Part shown: piece after piece, positions 1 through 8,556 of the stretch | Numbering within the stretch: position 1 is the first letter of the stretch | How the letters are laid out: each line of letters opens with the position of its first letter | From: Algoriphagus machipongonensis | GTDB taxonomy: Bacteria; Bacteroidota; Bacteroidia; Cytophagales; Cyclobacteriaceae | Length of the DNA stretch: 64,000 nt | Direction: 5' to 3' | Assembly (NCBI RefSeq): GCF_000166275.1 | Contig: NZ_CM001023.1 | Location: 2,917,001-2,981,000, forward strand | Translations under genes and position numbers: made by a program | Notes under the pieces: generated by a model | Database searches by the model: none | Told to the model about the DNA's origin: nothing | Seen by the model: the letters and a program-made list of their open reading frames with translations, nothing else

Positions 1-210
1 AAAAACGCCTTTAATAGACTCGGAAGATGGGGTGCAAAAAACACCCTAAGTCTACCAGATGATATTTATCAATGCGATGTTACAGATATTGAGGATGACA
101 AAGGCTTACTTCATGATGTCATCCATCATTGGTATTACACCAATTCAGACTCTGTAGTTAGTGATATTACAGCCGTATTCTGGGGAAGAAACTCAACCTT
201 CAACTTTTAA
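1..210 (+). CDS. C-terminal end of an unidentified protein (partial)
   Basis: Frame 1 is open from the first base of the window to a TAA at 208-210, giving the last 69 residues of a protein whose start lies outside the window. The tail is rich in Asp, His and aromatic residues (for example HHWYY and a final FWGRNSTFNF) and has no motif I recognise. The next gene begins within about 8 bases on the same strand, so the two are probably co-transcribed. No function can be given from this fragment. Confidence 0.6.
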   Translation, partial: KNAFNRLGRWGAKNTLSLPDDIYQCDVTDIEDDKGLLHDVIHHWYYTNSDSVVSDITAVFWGRNSTFNF

Positions 211-218
211 CTGTGGCT

Positions 219-1889
219 ATGAGATTTTCAGATTTACATTGCCACAACCATATGCGCGCGCATTTTTGGATGCAGGAGCAGCGCAAACGATTTGAGAGAA
301 AAGGCGAATTCAGTCCTTGGACTGTGATTGCATCCAATAGAAAAGGTTATCTCAAAGGAAAAATGGGGGCCTCTTACAGTCAAACAGATCTCGTAAAAGC
401 TTGGAATGGCAATCTTCGACTGACATTCAATTCCCTCTATCCACTTGAAAAACCCTTTGTGAAAGGATTTAAGCCGAAAGTTGGAGACGATAAATGGACT
501 CGGTTTTTGATTGCTTTTGCTACTTCTCATAAACTTCCATTCAGGGATTTTATCCAAACCATGTATATGAGGATTCCTGATGATGCCGTGGATTACTTCC
601 AATCGACTGCCTATGATTACTGGGATTCTTTAAATCGAGAGATGAGATTTGTCACCAAAGACTCAGGAAAAAGGATCAAAAGGAATGAGGTTTTTACTCC
701 TGGATTGGCTAGGAGGATTTTTGAATCCGAAAAGAAGCGTAGAAACAACTTTCCCAGGGAGATGCTTGCTACAAATGCCTGCTACCATATCCCAAAAACT
801 CCCAAAGATCTAAGAGCCTCCGTTGAGGATGATTCTGAAATCACAATGGTACTCACAATAGAGGGTTCACATGCCTTGGGCACAGACAGAGCCAGCATCG
901 CTGAAGTTTCAAGAAGAGTTCAATATATCAAAAACGAATGGCCAATTCCCGTCTTCTTTATCACCTTTGCACATCATTTTGACAATAAACTGTGTGGTCA
1001 TGCCCACTCAATCCCTGATCAGGGTAAGGCTTTATTAGATCAGTCAGCTAACCTGAATGCCGGTTTTAATGACAATGGAAGAAGGATCTTGCGAGAATTT
1101 CTTGGTTTGAATAAAAAACTGGAAAGAGATTCCAAATACGGTTATAGAATTTTGATCGATGTAAAACACATGAGTGCCAAATCCAGAAAGGAATATTATG
1201 AGGAGTTTGTGATTCCCTGTATGGAAAAGGAGGATGTGATCCCTGTGATAGGCTCTCACTGCGGCTATTCCGGCAGAAAAACCCTAGAAGAGCATATTTC
1301 CTTACAGGACAGTGAAAGGGATGAGTACACTGAGCTTTGCGGAGATGAAAGCCACCTTAGTGAAACAGAAAGAAAACAGTTAATCAAAAATCAGCCCTTA
1401 GGGAAATTCAATGCATGGAATATCAATCTCTGTGATGAAGATATTAGGATGATTGTAAAAACTAAGGGGCTATTTGGGCTCTCGTTTGACCAAAGGATCT
1501 TAGGAATCACTGATAAGGATAAAGACAGTAAAAGAAATGGCATTCAATTGCTTTGGGAGAATATTGAAGGAATTGTAAAAAGTGCCTATTCTAATGAAGA
1601 TTTTACTGAAGAGGAAAAACTACAAGTTTGGCAATGCATTACCATTGGTACAGACTTGGAAGGACTCATAGACCCGGTAAGCCCCTATCCTACAGTTTTG
1701 GAATTTGAGGTATTTGCTGGAAACCTGATTTTTGAAATTGAAGAATCTCGTAAAAACCTAGAATTAAGCTATTTATCACACCTCACTTCAATAGATGATG
1801 TAAGAAAATGCGTAGAAGATTTTTGCTTTAACAATGCTGCTGCTTTTGTAAAAAAGCACTATCCATCCAAAGAAAGTATGGAGCAATAG
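219..1889 (+). CDS. Membrane dipeptidase-like amidohydrolase (peptidase M19 family)
   Basis: This looks like a metal-dependent hydrolase of the renal dipeptidase (M19) type. Numbering from the ATG at 219, I see an N-terminal HxH pair (DLHCHNH, H7/H9), a TIEGSH segment with Glu215, His317 in DVKHMS, His347 in GSHCG and Asp479 in GTDLEG. These match the order of the metal and active-site residues of the family, whose first motif is usually HxD rather than HxH. There is no signal peptide, so it is probably cytoplasmic. At about 556 residues it is longer than typical M19 enzymes (roughly 350-400), with inserted segments. A GTG at 213 is an alternative start. It follows the partial gene at 1-210 closely and converges on the cupin gene. 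The substrate is unknown; the family call is fairly good. Confidence 0.65.
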   Translation: MRFSDLHCHNHMRAHFWMQEQRKRFERKGEFSPWTVIASNRKGYLKGKMGASYSQTDLVKAWNGNLRLTFNSLYPLEKPFVKGFKPKVGDDKWTRFLIAFATSHKLPFRDFIQTMYMRIPDDAVDYFQSTAYDYWDSLNREMRFVTKDSGKRIKRNEVFTPGLARRIFESEKKRRNNFPREMLATNACYHIPKTPKDLRASVEDDSEITMVLTIEGSHALGTDRASIAEVSRRVQYIKNEWPIPVFFITFAHHFDNKLCGHAHSIPDQGKALLDQSANLNAGFNDNGRRILREFLGLNKKLERDSKYGYRILIDVKHMSAKSRKEYYEEFVIPCMEKEDVIPVIGSHCGYSGRKTLEEHISLQDSERDEYTELCGDESHLSETERKQLIKNQPLGKFNAWNINLCDEDIRMIVKTKGLFGLSFDQRILGITDKDKDSKRNGIQLLWENIEGIVKSAYSNEDFTEEEKLQVWQCITIGTDLEGLIDPVSPYPTVLEFEVFAGNLIFEIEESRKNLELSYLSHLTSIDDVRKCVEDFCFNNAAAFVKKHYPSKESMEQ

Positions 1890-1914
1890 GCAGCATCAAT
1901 CTTTCAATTGACTT

Positions 1915-2211
1915 TTATCTTTCTTGAGTTAATGTAAAGACATTTTCTTTTTCGAGTCCCCTAACCTCGTGCTCCACAGTGACAGGAATTTCATAAATAT
2001 CGAATTCCCCGAACTCTAGCACCTTACCTTGGATTTCGAATTCTATTCTTCCTTTTAACATGGTCAGCATGGTAGGTACATTGGTATGATGCTTCTTAAG
2101 TACCTGCTCTTTTACTAAGGCAATTGCAAATAAATTGAGTTTATCTGTTTTGTAGACTTGAAGAACTCCTGGTCTTTCTTCAGATAAAGTGATGTTTTTG
2201 AGAATATTCAT
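1915..2211 (-). CDS. Small cupin-fold protein
   Basis: This 98-residue protein has the size and pattern of a single cupin barrel. It has a first motif region around KKHHTNVPTML with two adjacent histidines, a glycine-bearing turn (KGRIEFEIQGK), and a second half ending in TVEHEVRG with a further histidine. Such proteins bind a metal or small ligand and may be enzymes or sensors. It has no signal peptide. It converges on the M19-like gene and lies about 150 bases downstream of tryptophan dioxygenase on the same strand, so it could be read from that promoter. No specific substrate can be named. Confidence 0.6.
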   Translation of the reverse strand: MNILKNITLSEERPGVLQVYKTDKLNLFAIALVKEQVLKKHHTNVPTMLTMLKGRIEFEIQGKVLEFGEFDIYEIPVTVEHEVRGLEKENVFTLTQER

Positions 2212-2358
2212 GGGTCTATTTTTTTATAAAACACAGTACTTGGCACTGTCTATTTCCAATTTAAGAAAAAGCTAAACCCCTTCCCTTTAAAACCATCTAT
2301 TTCAAGCCTTTCTCAACTTTTAAGTCCCAATTTTCATCAATAATGAAGAATAGTTTAC

Positions 2359-3327
2359 TTAATCCGTGTTGTCTTCGCCAAATATCTCCTTGACAACCCA
2401 TCCTTTACCCCACTCTTCTTTTTCCTTTTCAGTCCAAAGTTCTGGGTAAAAAATCACTTTTTGAAAACGTGGAGGAAGGTATTTTTGCCAGTTGGTTCCA
2501 CCCGTTGCAGCAATGTCCACCGGATCTTTTTGAAGATATCTCACAGCAGATTTATAGTGTGCCAAAGGCCAAAAAACATTTGCTTTTAAGTCAAACTTCT
2601 TCATTGCCTCTGTCAATTCATCCGATTTATCAGAACAATCTATGTATTTATGCCACAGATTTTTACGTCTATATAATTCAATTATTTCTTTAAGCCTCTT
2701 ACCATACTTTGCTTCGAAGTTTTTGAGTGTCAAAGTTTTCTCTCCTGTGGCAAGTTCTATAGCTCCTTGCTGCCAATATAGATGCTCAAATAAATCATCT
2801 GCTGGAGAATGATAATCATGTTCATCCCGATTTTTCAGTGCAACTAGATTAAAAGCATCTGCTGCCATCAGCTCAATTTCTCTATACTGGGCAGACTGAA
2901 AACCGCTGGAAGGAAGAAGCGACATCCTGAATTTTAGAAATTGCTCCCTTTCCATTCCTTTCCACATCATGGCAAAAGAAGAAATCAAATGATCAAAATA
3001 CATATTGATTCTTTCTAGCCTAGTTAGGAAAAAACTCTCCGAAATAGGTTCTTGAATGGAGATTTGCTCCATTTCAGAAATTATTAATTTGAAATAGAGC
3101 TCGGTGATCTGGTGGTAGATGATAAAAATCTTCTCATCATGAAAAGAAGTCTTCGGTTGCTGCAAGGAAAGCAGCACATCCAAATTAATGTATTCCCAGT
3201 AGGTTAAATAGTCCGCATAGAGTAATCCTTCTAGATAGGAAAGCATATCTTGTCCAGAAGCTTTGAATTTGCTTTGGAGTTGTTCTATTTTTTCAAGGAT
3301 TTGTGGATCAAATTGATCTTGATTCAT
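2359..3327 (-). CDS. kynA: Tryptophan 2,3-dioxygenase
   Basis: This haem enzyme opens the indole ring of L-tryptophan to N-formylkynurenine, the first step of the kynurenine pathway. The N-terminal part carries the family signature around residues 65-80 (HDEKIFIIYHQITELYFK), including the active-site His. An arginine-rich helix follows (SAQYREIELMAADAF), and the C-terminal region has the usual helices with HYKSAVRYL and GGTNW. At 322 residues it fits the bacterial family, which runs somewhat under 300 to about 330. It is cytoplasmic. The gene is divergent from glutaryl-CoA dehydrogenase across about 124 bases. Glutaryl-CoA is a late intermediate of the aerobic tryptophan pathway through 3-hydroxyanthranilate, so the pair may share regulation. 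Confidence 0.9.
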   Translation of the reverse strand: MNQDQFDPQILEKIEQLQSKFKASGQDMLSYLEGLLYADYLTYWEYINLDVLLSLQQPKTSFHDEKIFIIYHQITELYFKLIISEMEQISIQEPISESFFLTRLERINMYFDHLISSFAMMWKGMEREQFLKFRMSLLPSSGFQSAQYREIELMAADAFNLVALKNRDEHDYHSPADDLFEHLYWQQGAIELATGEKTLTLKNFEAKYGKRLKEIIELYRRKNLWHKYIDCSDKSDELTEAMKKFDLKANVFWPLAHYKSAVRYLQKDPVDIAATGGTNWQKYLPPRFQKVIFYPELWTEKEKEEWGKGWVVKEIFGEDNTD

Positions 3328-3451
3328 GGGTATTTTTGTTAAAAAAAGATAGACTTTTAGAAAGCAATCTATTTACTTCGGAACAGTTGGAATTTAATGA
3401 TGATGTAAAAATCACTGATTCGTACTAATAAACCAAAATACTCAAGCGTCA

Positions 3452-4648
3452 ATGGCTATTCAAAAAACCCAAAAACAAGACTTATTTGAGGGAGTGGACT
3501 TCCTACAAATTGATGATTTATTGACAGAAGAGCACCTTTTGATCCGTAATTCCATGCGGGATTTCGTCAAAAAAGAAATTTCTCCTTACATCGAGAATTG
3601 GTCTCAAAAAGCTCATTTTCCCACTGAAATTGTCAAGAAATTTGGGGAAGTCGGTGCTTTCGGCCCTCAGCTACCCGAAGAATATGGCTGCGGTGGCTTG
3701 GATTACATTTCCTATGGATTGATCATGCAGGAAATTGAAAGAGGAGATTCTGGGATGAGATCTACCGCCTCTGTTCAAGGTTCCTTGGTCATGTACCCTA
3801 TTTATAAATTCGGCTCAGAAGAACAGCGGAAAAAGTATTTACCTAAACTGGCATCGGGAGATATGCTAGGTTGTTTTGGTTTAACGGAACCGGATCATGG
3901 ATCCAATCCCAGTGGCATGGTAACCAATTTCAAAGACATGGGAGACTATTATCTTTTAAATGGAGCCAAAATGTGGATTTCAAATTCCCCTGAGGCTGAT
4001 ATCGCTGTAGTATGGGCAAAAAATGAGGAAGGAAGAATCCATGGATTAATCGTGGAACGAGGAATGGAAGGCTTCACCACGCCTACTACTCACAATAAAT
4101 GGTCACTAAGAGCCTCATGCACAGGTGAACTGGTGTTTGATAACGTTAAGGTACCCAAAGAGAACTTATTGCCTAATAAATCCGGATTGGGTGCTCCATT
4201 GATGTGTTTGGATTCTGCGAGATTTGGCATTGCCTGGGGAGCGATTGGCGCTGCGATGGACTGTTATGAGTCTGCAAGAAAGTATGCTGCGGAAAGAATT
4301 CAATTTGATAAGCCTATTGCTAGTTTCCAGCTGGTTCAAAAGAAGTTATCAGAAATGCTTACTGAGATCACCAAAGCCCAGCTTTTGGCCTGGAAAGTAG
4401 GCAAGATGATGAATGAGGGCAAAGCCAAGACGGTTCATATTTCCATGGCAAAGCGGAACAATGTGGAAATGGCCCTAAACATTGCCCGAGAAGCCAGACA
4501 GATTCATGGAGGAATGGGAATTACGGGAGAATACCCGATTATGCGCCATATGATGAACTTAGAATCCGTGATTACTTATGAAGGAACACATGATATTCAC
4601 TTGCTGATTTTGGGTCAGGAGATAACTGGGATTCCAGCTTTTAAGTAG
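3452..4648 (+). CDS. gcdH: Glutaryl-CoA dehydrogenase-type acyl-CoA dehydrogenase
   Basis: This FAD flavoprotein oxidises and decarboxylates glutaryl-CoA to crotonyl-CoA in lysine and tryptophan breakdown. The three acyl-CoA dehydrogenase domains are visible: an N-terminal helical part, a middle beta domain (CFGLTEPDHGSNP), and a C-terminal helical domain. The features that favour glutaryl-CoA dehydrogenase over other family members are the SVQGSLVMYPI segment, an arginine-containing substrate region, and TYEGTHDIHLLILGQ near residue 375, whose Glu is the catalytic base. Length is 398 residues, normal for the family. The start at 3452 is the only sensible one. A strong terminator lies just after the stop. 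The divergent kynA neighbour supports a role in tryptophan catabolism. Confidence 0.88.
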   Translation: MAIQKTQKQDLFEGVDFLQIDDLLTEEHLLIRNSMRDFVKKEISPYIENWSQKAHFPTEIVKKFGEVGAFGPQLPEEYGCGGLDYISYGLIMQEIERGDSGMRSTASVQGSLVMYPIYKFGSEEQRKKYLPKLASGDMLGCFGLTEPDHGSNPSGMVTNFKDMGDYYLLNGAKMWISNSPEADIAVVWAKNEEGRIHGLIVERGMEGFTTPTTHNKWSLRASCTGELVFDNVKVPKENLLPNKSGLGAPLMCLDSARFGIAWGAIGAAMDCYESARKYAAERIQFDKPIASFQLVQKKLSEMLTEITKAQLLAWKVGKMMNEGKAKTVHISMAKRNNVEMALNIAREARQIHGGMGITGEYPIMRHMMNLESVITYEGTHDIHLLILGQEITGIPAFK

Positions 4649-4653
4649 TCTTT

Positions 4654-4703
4654 AAAAGAAATAGGGCTTTGGAGAAAAGTTACCAAAGCCCTATTTCTTT
4701 TTT
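4654..4703 (+). terminator. Strong intrinsic terminator after gcdH
   Basis: A perfect 19-bp inverted repeat (4654-4672 with 4683-4701) surrounds a 10-base loop, with AGGGCTTTGG/CCAAAGCCCT at its core and a T-run on the right arm. It begins 6 bases after the gcdH stop. A-runs on the left arm mean it may also work for the convergent minus-strand gene ending at 4769. Confidence 0.9.
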
Positions 4704-4768
4704 AATTCATTATTTTTTCAAAACCAGAATAATTTACTTTTTCCTCCCTACGAAAACCTCAAATAGAA

Positions 4769-6538
4769 TTACTTTATCTTAACAATCCTTCCCAAAAACA
4801 CTTCTTGATCTTTGCCTTTTATAAGGACTAAATACGTTCCTGCAGCTATTCCAGAGGCATCTAACCCTATTCTTGTTGGACTTTCACTGTTTAATCGAAT
4901 GACAGCGCTAACATCTTTACCATTGCTATCATAAATTTTCCAGGAGCCATTTTCAAACTCTTCATCTCCTACCACTTCCAAAATGACTTCAGAAGAAACT
5001 GGATTGGGATAAATCTTTAATTCTTTACTTATGGTTTTTGAACCTAAAATTCCTGAAATAGTCATTTCCACTGGACCAAAAAGTTGGGAGCAACCACCTT
5101 CATTTGTTACTTCTACCTTGTATTCACCCATTTTATGGACCTCAATGCTTTGGGTTGTTTGTTCCATCTCCTCCCCATTATAGAACCACTGATACTGATC
5201 ACCCTCAGGTGCGGTTAACTCATTACCTTCTACCCCTATTTCACCCTCTGGCAATTCATTCGAAGCCACCTCGAGTTTTGCAGTCTCAAATAAACAACCT
5301 CCCTCATAGCGAATCACCGCATGGTAAACTCCACCTTCTTCGATTTCTAGAGTCTTTCCTGTTTGACCAGCTATCTCATTTCCATTTCTTCTCCATCGAA
5401 CAACTTCAAAACCCGCCTCACTTGTTAATTCTATCTCACTCTTTTCACCTATACATATAGACTCTGGACCTTCAATAGTAACTGGTTGAGATACTGTGCT
5501 TTTTACGGAAACTATCGCGGTTTTTTCAGTCACATTTCCGGAAAAATCCTCCGCTCTCAATTCTACGGTTATTTCTTTTCCTAAGGATTCACACTCTAAA
5601 ACAGGCTTATCTATTGTTAGATTTTTTACACCACAATTATCTGATATAGAGGAAATAAACATATCTGGTTTCAATTCAATTCTACCGATAACGACATCCA
5701 TTTCTACTTCAATATTTTTGGTCTCCAGAATTGGTGGAAGGTTATCCTCTACTTTTACAACTATCGTCTCCTCCCACTCATTTCCTTGGCTGTCCCTGAT
5801 CAAAACCACTATTGTATTCTCACCTATATCTTCACAATTGAACAGGTTTTTATCGAATGAAATTGTTAAGCCAGAATCCTCTGGTAAGGTCTCCTGAAAA
5901 ATATCATTTACTGCTATTTCAGCTAGCCCATCCTCGTTAAGAGCCAACTCCAGTTTTTCTTTAACAGGTGGATAAGGCTTACCATCAGGACCTGGATCTT
6001 CAGAGAAAACAATTTCTTTGGGTTGGGAGAATACCGGGCAGCCATTAACAGGTAACAGTTCTGCCACATATTTTCCTGAAGAGGTTACAGTCAATATTTT
6101 ACTATCCGATGATGAAATGAGATCATCTCCTTTATACCATCCAAGCACTGTGTAAGGGAATTCTGAACCAAGTTCAAGTTTCACCTCTTCCCCTATAACA
6201 CCCGTTGAGGGGCCATCAAGCGATACTTTCTTACTTTCAGTGGCATCCACGGTAAGCAAGGAGGTTGCCTCGGTTACATTCCCGGATTTATCTTCGACAC
6301 GGATATGAACTTCTATTGGAACAATAGAATTGATATCACCACATCCAATTAAGTCGGGAACCATTTTTATATCTAAATCCTCCCCACAGTTATCACTTAA
6401 GCTTGAAATGAAATATTCTGGCTTTAACTCAAAAGTCTTATTCGACACTATATCAATAATGGTCCCAAAACTCTTAACCTCCAACTTGGGTGGTAGGTCA
6501 TCAATAACAGTCACTCTCACTACCCCATCCCACTTCAC
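4769..6538 (-). CDS. C-terminal half of a split secreted phosphoesterase: Ig/HYR-like repeats and T9SS sorting domain
   Basis: This 589-residue frame continues the metallophosphoesterase gene upstream after a one-base shift. It holds two HYR-like modules (each with DxLPPxLE near its start and SDNCG near its middle), then Ig/PKD-like modules beginning DGPSTG, EGPES and EGNEL. A long linker module contains LFNCEDIG. The last 80 or so residues form a T9SS type A sorting domain starting at LKIYPNPVS and ending in RIVKIK. Such a tail sends proteins through the type IX system to the cell surface. The apparent GTG start at 6538 overlaps the upstream TAG by one base and has no signal peptide, so independent translation of a useful protein is unlikely. 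It is best read as the rest of the 6538-8502 gene. Confidence 0.75.
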   Translation of the reverse strand: MKWDGVVRVTVIDDLPPKLEVKSFGTIIDIVSNKTFELKPEYFISSLSDNCGEDLDIKMVPDLIGCGDINSIVPIEVHIRVEDKSGNVTEATSLLTVDATESKKVSLDGPSTGVIGEEVKLELGSEFPYTVLGWYKGDDLISSSDSKILTVTSSGKYVAELLPVNGCPVFSQPKEIVFSEDPGPDGKPYPPVKEKLELALNEDGLAEIAVNDIFQETLPEDSGLTISFDKNLFNCEDIGENTIVVLIRDSQGNEWEETIVVKVEDNLPPILETKNIEVEMDVVIGRIELKPDMFISSISDNCGVKNLTIDKPVLECESLGKEITVELRAEDFSGNVTEKTAIVSVKSTVSQPVTIEGPESICIGEKSEIELTSEAGFEVVRWRRNGNEIAGQTGKTLEIEEGGVYHAVIRYEGGCLFETAKLEVASNELPEGEIGVEGNELTAPEGDQYQWFYNGEEMEQTTQSIEVHKMGEYKVEVTNEGGCSQLFGPVEMTISGILGSKTISKELKIYPNPVSSEVILEVVGDEEFENGSWKIYDSNGKDVSAVIRLNSESPTRIGLDASGIAAGTYLVLIKGKDQEVFLGRIVKIK

Positions 6539-8502
6539 TATTCCATCTTTTTAATTTTGACTTGTACTTCATTTAAACCCAAGTCTTCACAAGTGTATAT
6601 CAGAGGCCTCGAAAATTCATAATCGTAATCCTCAGAGTATCCGGATTTAAAGTAATCAGCGATTTGAGTAGAAAAAGCACCATCTTCTCCTAAAGAAATA
6701 CTCAATTCCTCTTTCAATTGAGGTTCTTCCTCAATCACACGTAAAGGGATTTTTAGCTGGACTTTATCATTGTATTCTCTTCTTTCAACTTTCTGCAGGT
6801 TGTAATTCTGATCCAGCACTGGAAAAATATAAACCGGAGTAAAATCAATTACTGCTAGTTCCTGTTCGCCTTCAGTAACTCTCTGAAGATTGACTTCTAA
6901 ATGGCCATAATGCTTCCCCCCGTCAGAAAGGATAGGATTCGCGCCAGAAGTATTCCATTGTTCTTTTTCACTTTGATCTGCTGACCATAGGCTATAAGGG
7001 TTATATTTCAACAATTGCAAAGGATTTCTTAACCAGTTTCTTTTCTCTCCACGCATTCCATCGCCAGCTACCCCAACATCATAATACATCACTCCTTTTC
7101 CATCATTGTCTTTATCTACAAAACTCCTTTCAAATAACTCATCATGACCTGCAAATACCGCTATGACTCCATATTCCTCGAATAAAGGGTGTAAAACCTG
7201 CATGGGAACCCCTCCCTGACCAGTGGCAAGTTCATGGTTAATGGGTACTCCATGTTCACCTGAACTAAAGGGAATGTGATGAAATTGGGCAAAGATCAAT
7301 TGACCAGACTCTTTTGCTGAAATCAAATTCTTTTCCAGCCAAGCGTATTGATCTGATCCAGGACCAAAGCTGCTTAAATCAGTTCCTCCTTGAGCATTAT
7401 ATTCCGATTGAGTGTAATTTTCCTGTGTGTCTGTTCCAAGTGTTGTAAACTCTTGATTTTTAATTTTTTGTTCTTCTGAAAAGTTGGATCGACTTTGGTC
7501 AGGAGTACCATTACTTGAGTCAATGGTTAAGATGGTAATCGGTCCATAGTCCACACGATAGTAACTTTGCCTATGCTTTTGTAAATCATCGACTTTGGGA
7601 GTTTCGAAATAGGCATAATACCGCTCTCGGCCAACAATTGGTAAGAATTTACCTTTTTCATTGAACCCATAGCCACCGTTCAATGCACCGAAATTCTCCC
7701 AATTCCCCAATGCTGGAATGATTGGATATCTTGTCAGGCCTTGACCAAATTCCCCGGCATTTTGTCTAAAAAACTCATCCCAACCCGGTTGATAACCACT
7801 ACCTTGCACCAGATCCCCTGGCATCACAATAAAATCCGGCTCCCGTTGATTGATAACCTTTAAATTCTCTTGATAGCCCTGCTTCTCCGTGAGCATATAG
7901 TTTAATATTCCAATGCCCTGCTCAGTGGTAACTCCAAATTTATCTTTCCATAAACTAGCTGAGGTAGATGGCCGAAAACTCAAATCAGCTGGAAACCATG
8001 CTCTTCTTGTTACTCTTCCTTTCGGTTCCGTCTCGCTATCTGCGAGAGCAATGAACCTTATTTTTTCCCAATCACTTTGACTTGGTTTTGATCTGAAATT
8101 TGAAGAAAATGTACTTCCTCCTAAGCTTACGGTGTACTTATAAGTTTTACCACTTTGTAATTCGGGTAGGATAGCTTCATGCTTATAAGCTGCCTGACCA
8201 TATAGCCAAGAACCTTGGGCAATCCCTGAAATGCTCTCATTCTGTTCGTTTGACGTGTAGTAAATCTCAGGTACCTCATTTGCCTGGATTTCTTGACTCC
8301 AAACCTTAGTTCCTTGATCATCAAAAAGTTCGAAATTCGAATTGATCTGAGAATGAGAAAAATAGCTTATTTGAACCCTTCCTTCACCATATAACTGAAG
8401 ATAAGGTAGGACGCGAAATTCATCTGTAGAAGTAGCGATACCAGAAACTAAAGATAATGCTACACAAATAAGAGATAGGCAATAAAAAAACTTCTTCATC
8501 AA
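6538..8502 (-). CDS. Secreted calcineurin-like metallophosphoesterase, N-terminal half (frameshifted)
   Basis: This encodes an exported phosphoesterase resembling purple acid phosphatase-type enzymes. A signal peptide (hydrophobic through about residue 22) is followed by a fibronectin-like N-terminal domain. The metallophosphoesterase domain then shows IALADSE (Asp155), MPGDLVQG, ALGNWENF, FAQFHHIPF and FAGHDELF, which correspond to the D, GDxx, GNxE, H and GHxx metal-binding blocks. After the catalytic domain, the sequence enters a module ending YTCEDLGLNEVQVKI that repeats elsewhere in the downstream frame. The reading frame then stops at 6538-6540. Inserting one A in the five-base A-run on the coding strand (T-run at 6548-6552) joins it cleanly to the 4769-6538 frame, giving a protein of about 1,245 residues. 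Pseudogene, sequencing error and ribosomal slippage are all possible. Confidence 0.8.
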   Translation of the reverse strand: MMKKFFYCLSLICVALSLVSGIATSTDEFRVLPYLQLYGEGRVQISYFSHSQINSNFELFDDQGTKVWSQEIQANEVPEIYYTSNEQNESISGIAQGSWLYGQAAYKHEAILPELQSGKTYKYTVSLGGSTFSSNFRSKPSQSDWEKIRFIALADSETEPKGRVTRRAWFPADLSFRPSTSASLWKDKFGVTTEQGIGILNYMLTEKQGYQENLKVINQREPDFIVMPGDLVQGSGYQPGWDEFFRQNAGEFGQGLTRYPIIPALGNWENFGALNGGYGFNEKGKFLPIVGRERYYAYFETPKVDDLQKHRQSYYRVDYGPITILTIDSSNGTPDQSRSNFSEEQKIKNQEFTTLGTDTQENYTQSEYNAQGGTDLSSFGPGSDQYAWLEKNLISAKESGQLIFAQFHHIPFSSGEHGVPINHELATGQGGVPMQVLHPLFEEYGVIAVFAGHDELFERSFVDKDNDGKGVMYYDVGVAGDGMRGEKRNWLRNPLQLLKYNPYSLWSADQSEKEQWNTSGANPILSDGGKHYGHLEVNLQRVTEGEQELAVIDFTPVYIFPVLDQNYNLQKVERREYNDKVQLKIPLRVIEEEPQLKEELSISLGEDGAFSTQIADYFKSGYSEDYDYEFSRPLIYTCEDLGLNEVQVKIKKME

Positions 8503-8556
8503 TGATAAAACGGTAGAAAGCCTGAGTTGACCCTCTAACCCAAATTTATCAAATTT

